64,000 nt of DNA from Coleofasciculaceae cyanobacterium (lineage in GTDB: Bacteria > Cyanobacteriota > Cyanobacteriia > Cyanobacteriales > Xenococcaceae), in assembly GCA_036703275.1 (NCBI GenBank), contig DATNPK010000018.1, forward strand, positions 1 to 64,000, in the 5' to 3' direction. The notes under the pieces are model-generated. The model worked only from the letters and a program-made list of their open reading frames with translations, was not told where the DNA came from and ran no database searches. A program made the translations under genes and the position numbers. This document shows positions 59,244-64,000 of the stretch, one piece after another. Position 1 is the stretch's first letter; every line of letters starts with the position of its first letter.

Positions 59244-60021
59244 TTGTTTTTTTCTCCCAAGTTTTCCAAGGTGCGTTACCGCTAGCCCACAAAGACTCTA
59301 AACGGCGTTTGTCTCTCAACGTATCCATACATTGCCAGAAGCCATCGTGCTTATACGCCATAAGCTGATTATCCCTAGCCAATCTTTCCAGGGGCTCTTT
59401 TTCCCACTGAGTATCGTCACCGTCTATATAGTCAAAGATCTCAGGCTCTAAAACAAAGAAAGCACCGTTAATCCAACCTTCTTTGGTTTGAGGCTTTTCG
59501 GAGAACTCAGATATTTTGTCTCCGTCTAAATCTAAATGGCCAAAACGTGCAGGAGGTCGAACAGCAGTCAAAGTAGCTAGCTTACCATGAGAACGGTGAA
59601 AAGCTAATAGATCGTGTAGATTAACGTCAGAAACTCCATCGCCCCAGGTTAACATAAATGTTTCTCTACCAACGTAAGGTGCAAGACGTTTGATTCTTCC
59701 ACCAGTGTTAGTCGTTAATCCCGTGTCAATTAGATCTACATTCCAATCTAGCTGATAAGCACCATGAGTTTTTACACCTCCAGTACCTAGATTTACGGTA
59801 AGATTACTGTTAAGAGCGCAGTAATCTACCATGAATTTTTTGATTACTGCGCCTTTATAACCCAAAGCCACCGCAAAGTCTTTGAAACCGTACTGATGGA
59901 AGTGCATCATAATGTGCCACAGAATTGGTTGTCCGCCAATTTCTACCATGGGCTTAGGTTTATTTTCTGTTTCTTCTGAGATTCGAGTTCCTAAGCCACC
60001 AGCAAGAAAGGCTACCTTCAT
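59167..60021 (-). CDS. rfbF: Glucose-1-phosphate cytidylyltransferase-like enzyme (RfbF)
   Basis: 284 residues from ATG 60021. Nucleotidyl-transferase start MKVAFLAGGLGTRISEETEN, Lys in NKPKPMVEIGGQPILWHIMM, TWGDGVSDVNLHDLLAFHRS, and product part GWINGAFFVLEPEIF. It makes CDP-glucose from CTP and glucose-1-phosphate. RfbF usually ends near residue 257 with WK(T/I)WE; here the frame runs 26 residues more over the SDR start. One extra A in the A7 tract (59245-59251) would put a TGA exactly over the SDR ATG. First gene of the locus. Confidence 0.88.
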   Translation of the reverse strand: MKVAFLAGGLGTRISEETENKPKPMVEIGGQPILWHIMMHFHQYGFKDFAVALGYKGAVIKKFMVDYCALNSNLTVNLGTGGVKTHGAYQLDWNVDLIDTGLTTNTGGRIKRLAPYVGRETFMLTWGDGVSDVNLHDLLAFHRSHGKLATLTAVRPPARFGHLDLDGDKISEFSEKPQTKEGWINGAFFVLEPEIFDYIDGDDTQWEKEPLERLARDNQLMAYKHDGFWQCMDTLRDKRRLESLWASGNAPWKTWEKKTNENTGDWSQGVHRNTHGSDASRQRV

Positions 60022-60288
60022 ATTTTTCTCCTGCTTTAAACATTTAAAGCTTAAATAAAAACTAAGTAATTCTAATAATAAGCTGTGTAATTTTAATAAC
60101 AAGTAAAAATTAACTTGGTATTAATCTTATTGTACTTATTGTAAATATACTTATGGTTTTTTCGTTTAAAGTTTTGGTGAAGTTAAAATCATAAATATGT
60201 AAAGTAGCGAAATTTAACTTAAAAAATTAAAATTAAAGTAAATTTAATATCAGAAAATATATTAAATAAATGCTGTTTAAATAGGACT

Positions 60289-61065
60289 TTAAAAAGCTGA
60301 CATTGGATTTAACCAGATAATTAGTTCACGTTTTAAAGCTTGTAAATTGCGAGACATTCCCTGATTGAACCATTGCCCGATCGCATCAATTGGAGTGAAG
60401 AATTCTCCTGTTTGCCAACTAACATTCTGGCTTAGAGGAGTTAGGTGAGTTCCAGTTAAGGTGCGTAGAGTTACCATATTAGGAAACCTATGTTGCAAAA
60501 CACTATTCAAATTAATGGTCTGGTCTAGATTATCCTGACTAAACCTTAGCAGCAGATTGCGACGTATGCTGTAGTGTTCGGCAATTAATTGTTCTGTTTC
60601 TCCTGGAGAAGGAGCAAACTCAATATTTAAAACGGGAGTAATATTAAATTGCGCCATAAATGGAACGGCTTGGCTGGCAGGATAGTTGTTAAATGAAATA
60701 AGAATATTGCCTGCTCTTTCAACTTCATAGAGGCTGCCGATTAAAAGGTGTAGTTTACACCCCATGCTATGTCCCACACCATAAATAGGTAAATAGCCCT
60801 GATTTAATTTATTAGTTTTTTGCAGTCTTGCCAAGACTGTTTCAAAGCGATTCAAAACTTCGCGGGCGATCGCAAAATGATCGAAAGTATTCAAAAAAGG
60901 AGTGGCAATAATTCCGTAACCCGCCTGGCTCAACTGCTCCAAAATAGAGCGATAGGATACTTGAGGTGCTGTAGCCACAAATGCTCCACCCAAGAAATGA
61001 ACAATTCCCTTCATTTCTTGACGAGGAAGATAAACCCAATTACCAGAAATCTCTTGCCATTCCAT
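60289..61065 (-). CDS. DUF1350 family alpha/beta-hydrolase-like protein
   Basis: 258 residues from ATG 61065. Nucleophile-elbow GVGHSMGCKLHLLIGS, N-terminal VHFLGGAFVATAPQVSYRSI, and TPFLNTFDHFAIAREVLNRF fit DUF1350, conserved in cyanobacteria and plants. The elbow is complete and the fold may be catalytic, but no substrate is known. Monocistronic. Confidence 0.82.
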   Translation of the reverse strand: MEWQEISGNWVYLPRQEMKGIVHFLGGAFVATAPQVSYRSILEQLSQAGYGIIATPFLNTFDHFAIAREVLNRFETVLARLQKTNKLNQGYLPIYGVGHSMGCKLHLLIGSLYEVERAGNILISFNNYPASQAVPFMAQFNITPVLNIEFAPSPGETEQLIAEHYSIRRNLLLRFSQDNLDQTINLNSVLQHRFPNMVTLRTLTGTHLTPLSQNVSWQTGEFFTPIDAIGQWFNQGMSRNLQALKRELIIWLNPMSAF

Positions 61066-61397
61066 ATAGTCTGCAACTACTACCAATAATCAATACACTT
61101 TATATGTATCAGGTTAGCAAGAAAGCAATGCTGATGAACCAAATTTAGTTACATAGTTTGAAACTGAACTGAATTATCCTCAACCTTGCTCATGATCGTG
61201 AGCCATAATAAAAATTATCAGCAACACTTTAGACTAGCCTAGGTAAGGGTTGCCGCCGTTTTATATGCCCTAAAGGACTAGCCCTAAAGGATTAGCTCCT
61301 TACGTCGCGCGTCCTTCGCGTCGCGAAGCGGTATCCTTTAGGACGATAAGGCTTGCCTGAGCGTTGGTCAATTTTAATCAAGAGCGATTGCGAAATT
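61066..61397. other. Intergenic region with a long dispersed repeat
   Basis: Divergent promoter region of DUF1350 and the nuclease gene. The middle is a GC-richer repeat block (61259-61350); the rest is AT-rich with no gene. Confidence 0.5.
61259..61350. repeat. Compound CCCTAAAGGATTAGC repeat
   Basis: GCCCTAAAGGACTAGCCCTA then AAGGATTAGCTCCTTACGTC, a GCGAAGGA-type palindrome, and TATCCTTTAGGACGATAAGG. The ends are inverted (CCTAAAGG…CCTTTAGG), giving a long hairpin. Largest copy of the family in this window. Confidence 0.65.
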
Positions 61398-62168
61398 ATG
61401 CCCGACCAAGATTTAATTCGTCTATCACAAAGCCATCTTAACCTTCTGAGTATTTGTCCTCCTAAATTTCAGCAGGTTTATTTAGAGCTTGGTTCTCTTC
61501 CTGCAACCGATCGACAAGATAATATGCAGTGGGGGAGTCGATTTCACTTGTTGATGCAGCAAAGAGAGTTAACTTTGCCGATCGAAGCTTTACTAGCCAC
61601 AGATGCTGAGTTAGATAATTCCCTAAAAGCTTTAATTCGAGCTGCACCAGAATTAGAACCCGATCCCAACATTTGGCGCGAGGCAGAACATTGTCGTACT
61701 TTTAGTATAGGTAATTTTTTGTTCACGGTTATTTATGATTTACTGATTGCTAAAACCGAGCAAGCAATAATCTTAGACTGGAAAACTTATCGTAATCCTC
61801 CGCGATCGAAGAAACTAGCTAATGATTGGCAAACTCGTCTTTATCTTTATGTCTTAGCCGAAACTTCAGAATATGAACCCGAACAACTTCAAATGACTTA
61901 CTGGTTTGTTAAATCTGGTAAGCCTAAAAGCGCAACTTTTAGCTATAGTCAACAACAACACCAGCAAAATGCACGAGAACTAAAAGATTTAGTAGCTGAC
62001 TTAGAAACCTGGTTGCGAAACTATCAGCAGCTACAAACAAACTTTCCTCACAAACCTGACTGTCAAAAAAATTGCCCTTATCATCATTTTTTCACAGAAG
62101 AAGAAGCCGTAAACCGCCATCAAGAATTGCTTAAGTCGATTGATGAAATCGAAGAAGTATCAATCTAA
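61398..62168 (+). CDS. PD-(D/E)XK nuclease superfamily protein
   Basis: 256 residues from ATG 61398. Opening LSQSHLNLLSICPPKFQQVY, a His-containing GSRFHLLMQQREL, the D-x-x-D/E motif in FTVIYDLLIAKTEQAIILDW followed by KTYRNPPR, and YLYVLAE. This is the PDDEXK_1 (AddB/Cas4/RecB-like) fold: the catalytic site reads D…DWK. Three cysteines (ICPPKF, CQKNC) recall an iron-sulfur Cas4 site but one is missing. No cas genes adjoin it. Probable DNA-repair nuclease. Confidence 0.72.
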   Translation: MPDQDLIRLSQSHLNLLSICPPKFQQVYLELGSLPATDRQDNMQWGSRFHLLMQQRELTLPIEALLATDAELDNSLKALIRAAPELEPDPNIWREAEHCRTFSIGNFLFTVIYDLLIAKTEQAIILDWKTYRNPPRSKKLANDWQTRLYLYVLAETSEYEPEQLQMTYWFVKSGKPKSATFSYSQQQHQQNARELKDLVADLETWLRNYQQLQTNFPHKPDCQKNCPYHHFFTEEEAVNRHQELLKSIDEIEEVSI

Positions 62169-62173
62169 GTAGT

Positions 62174-63007
62174 TCACAACTCCTCGATTTCCATAGTTTT
62201 TTTTAGAGGTACAAACATAGGCTTGGTATCAGCTTGAGGCAATTCGATCAGTTCTTTTTCTTTTTGTTTAACTTCTTTCGGCAACAAGACAGGTAAAGGT
62301 TCTTGTTCGTCTTGCCAATAACTCGCCACAGGTAGAGTATGTTCAAGATCTTCTAATAGTCTGGGGATAATCATTACCGCGTGTAGTTCGCCAATGCGCT
62401 CAGCTTCCTGCATTCCTGCCTCGATCGCGATCGCTACGTTCGCGATCGAACCCCGAATAATTGCCGTACATAAACCATCACCAATCTTTTCGTAGGAAGC
62501 TAACTGTACATCGGCAGATTTCAGCATCGCATCTGCGCCACCTACCATTGCCGGAAAGCCTCTAGTTTCTAACAAGCCAATCGAGCGATTGCTTAAACGG
62601 CTATATCCTCTTCTTTTCTGAGTTAGTTCAATTAAATGGCTGCCAATGGGGAAAATTGCTTCTAAATTGGGCATCGGGCGCGCAATTACTAATTTAGAGA
62701 TTAACTGACCAAACTTATCCGCGGTTTTCGCTCCTTCTTCTACAGCTAATCTAACATCGGCAATATTGCCCCTAACTACGGCGGTACAGTATCCACTACC
62801 AATTTTTTCGTAACCTACCATCGTGACTTCTGAAGACTTAAGCATCATGTCGGCTGTGCCAACAATTGCCGGAAAGCTTTTGGTCGATACTAAACCTAGT
62901 GCGCTGTCTTGAAAGGGATGTTCGATAGCGTAGCTTGGTTGTGGAGGTTGTGTAAATTGTGGACTAACTTTGCCTAATGGTGTCCTTCTATGTTCTAAAT
63001 TAGACAT
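62174..63007 (-). CDS. ccmO: Carboxysome shell protein with two BMC domains
   Basis: 277 residues with tandem BMC domains at about 35-120 and 130-215; each has the fold marker (VGTADMMLKSSEVTMVGYEK and VGGADAMLKSADVQLASYEK; IGSGYCTAVVRGNIADVRLA and IGDGLCTAIIRGSIANVAIA). This is CcmO, a beta-carboxysome shell trimer. Its isolation from ccmKLMN is usual in many cyanobacteria. A Pro/Glu-rich linker tail of about 50 residues follows. Convergent with the nuclease gene, six bases between. Confidence 0.93.
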   Translation of the reverse strand: MSNLEHRRTPLGKVSPQFTQPPQPSYAIEHPFQDSALGLVSTKSFPAIVGTADMMLKSSEVTMVGYEKIGSGYCTAVVRGNIADVRLAVEEGAKTADKFGQLISKLVIARPMPNLEAIFPIGSHLIELTQKRRGYSRLSNRSIGLLETRGFPAMVGGADAMLKSADVQLASYEKIGDGLCTAIIRGSIANVAIAIEAGMQEAERIGELHAVMIIPRLLEDLEHTLPVASYWQDEQEPLPVLLPKEVKQKEKELIELPQADTKPMFVPLKKTMEIEEL

Positions 63008-63165
63008 TAAATATCTCTTTCCTTTTCAAGTGTGCCACGATGAGCAAGTATTTATTTCCCTATATCTAGTGTAGTTAGGAAAATCAATTATGACGTTAGT
63101 TTTAGTTTAGCCGATCGCGCTAAAAGCAAACTAGATATAAGCAGCACAATAAACAATACTGGCTA

Positions 63166-63990
63166 TTAAGAAAGTTTATAGTTAATAATTGCTGTAGTTA
63201 AACCTTCTAAGCTATATTCTTCTGCTTCTAAATCAATTCTGCCCAACAATTCTCGACAGGTTTTAGATGTTTGTGGTCCAATAGAGGCAAGACAAACTTT
63301 GGCTAAAATAGACTCGATCGTAATTAAATCTGATTGCTGCTGCAACAGCTGATAAAAATTTTTTACTGTTTTAGAACTAGCAAAGGTTACAACGTCAATT
63401 TCATGTTGTTTCAAAGCTTGCCAAGCTTGTCGATCGATTTGTTCGGGAGATTTAGACTGATAGGCAGCAACTTCAATTACTGATGCACCTTGACTCGTTA
63501 ATTCTTGGACTAATATTTCTCTGCCGCCAGTCTCTACACGGGGAAACAAGACTTTTTGTCCAGTTAAATCTTCAGGAAAGTTGGCCACTAGAGAATCAGC
63601 CACAAAATTTGGGGGAATAAAGTCAGGATTTAGCTGTCTTGTTTGCAGTACGGAAGCGGTTTTGCGTCCAACCACAGCAATTTTTACTCCTCCTAAAGCA
63701 CGAGCATCATAACCCAGTGTAGTAAGGCGATTGAAAAAGTAGTCAACGCCATTTGCCGACGTCAGAATTAGCCACTGGAATTGACTCAAATCGGCGATCG
63801 CTCGATCTAAAGCCGTCCAACTCGAAGGAGGGGCGATCGTCAAAGCTGGTATCTCGACTACCGTCGCCCCTTGCTGTTGCAAAAGAGTGCTAAACTTGCT
63901 TGATTGTTGAGCGGCGCGAGTCACCAAAATAGTTTTATTAGCTAAGGGCATTGAAATAACTTGAGGCGAATCCTGATTACTAAGCTGCAC
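63166..63990 (-). CDS. hemD: Uroporphyrinogen-III synthase
   Basis: 274 residues to GTG 63990; the family-like start is ATG 63951 (MPLANKTILVTRAAQQSSKF). The frame is open to the window edge, so a longer form is possible. HemD fold markers: ILVTRAAQQSSKF, QWLILTSANGVDYFF, IAVVGRKTASVLQ and TFASSKTVKNFY. It closes hydroxymethylbilane to uroporphyrinogen III, the branch point of tetrapyrrole synthesis. Confidence 0.9.
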   Translation of the reverse strand: MQLSNQDSPQVISMPLANKTILVTRAAQQSSKFSTLLQQQGATVVEIPALTIAPPSSWTALDRAIADLSQFQWLILTSANGVDYFFNRLTTLGYDARALGGVKIAVVGRKTASVLQTRQLNPDFIPPNFVADSLVANFPEDLTGQKVLFPRVETGGREILVQELTSQGASVIEVAAYQSKSPEQIDRQAWQALKQHEIDVVTFASSKTVKNFYQLLQQQSDLITIESILAKVCLASIGPQTSKTCRELLGRIDLEAEEYSLEGLTTAIINYKLS

Positions 63991-64000
63991 GACTTTACCA

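Noticed and set aside
61398-62168. Cas4 and a CRISPR-linked role for the PD-(D/E)XK protein
   Set aside because: No CRISPR repeats or cas genes in the window and one of four expected cysteines is missing.

Overview
The window is cyanobacterial chromosome, about 40% GC by eye, with the octamer GCGATCGC (HIP1, a cyanobacterial hallmark) scattered through most genes. Photosystem II genes (psbD tail, psbC, psb30), both chlL and chlN of the light-independent protochlorophyllide reductase, gun4, hemD, the carboxysome shell gene ccmO, an ictB-like gene and the cyanophycin pair cphA/cphB settle the phylum. Nothing shows the species. The style (large accessory surface-polysaccharide loci, COP23-type protein, many intergenic repeats) would fit a unicellular or baeocyte-forming lineage, but that is inference only.

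Layout. 1-2.4 kb: end of psbD overlapping psbC, a strong terminator, then a HEAT-repeat protein. 2.4-3.0 kb: a decayed IS1-family element with both inverted repeats. 3.1-5.0 kb: an unusual transketolase-like enzyme. 5.3-14.6 kb: one minus-strand surface-glycan operon with two GT2 glycosyltransferases, a sulfotransferase, a flippase-like membrane protein and three tandem paralogous GT-C-like membrane proteins. 15.3-22.4 kb: UPF0182 membrane protein, a GNAT gene without a normal start codon, an M48 protease, KDPG aldolase, psb30, a LivF-type ATPase and a COP23-like exported protein. 22.5-31.5 kb: Ser/Thr kinase with TPRs, icd, a response regulator, gun4, a GAF/histidine-kinase-like protein lacking its phospho-acceptor His, and ictB-like. 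31.6-34.7 kb: smpB, chlN, chlL.

35.3-39.8 kb: a NarL/NarX-type two-component pair divergent from a Spy-like periplasmic protein, a small membrane protein gene interrupted by an in-frame TGA, a flavoprotein and DUF3288. 40.3-42.0 kb: a TpsB-type outer-membrane transporter gene broken by two frameshifts. 42.0-48.9 kb: two half-size UPF0016 (Mn/Ca exporter) genes, a beta-lactamase-fold hydrolase, a fusion of a SafE-like domain with a ferric-reductase-like membrane domain, dgt, a HAD hydrolase and a ComFB-domain protein. 49.2-53.7 kb: cphA-cphB, and divergent trmD. 53.9-60.0 kb: L-2-hydroxyglutarate oxidase and a nucleotide-sugar locus (RfbF-like cytidylyltransferase, SDR, two C-methyltransferase-like proteins). 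60.3-64 kb: DUF1350, a PD-(D/E)XK nuclease-like protein, ccmO and hemD.

Two surface-glycan loci, several tetrapyrrole/photosystem genes and the nitrogen/carbon storage genes sit in separate short operons. No CRISPR array, tRNA, rRNA or prophage was seen. The best leads are the tandem membrane glycosyltransferase paralogs with a sulfotransferase, the SafE/ferric-reductase fusion, the His-less kinase, and four genes whose reading frames are disturbed (TpsB, the rfbF tail, the small membrane protein, and the GNAT start).
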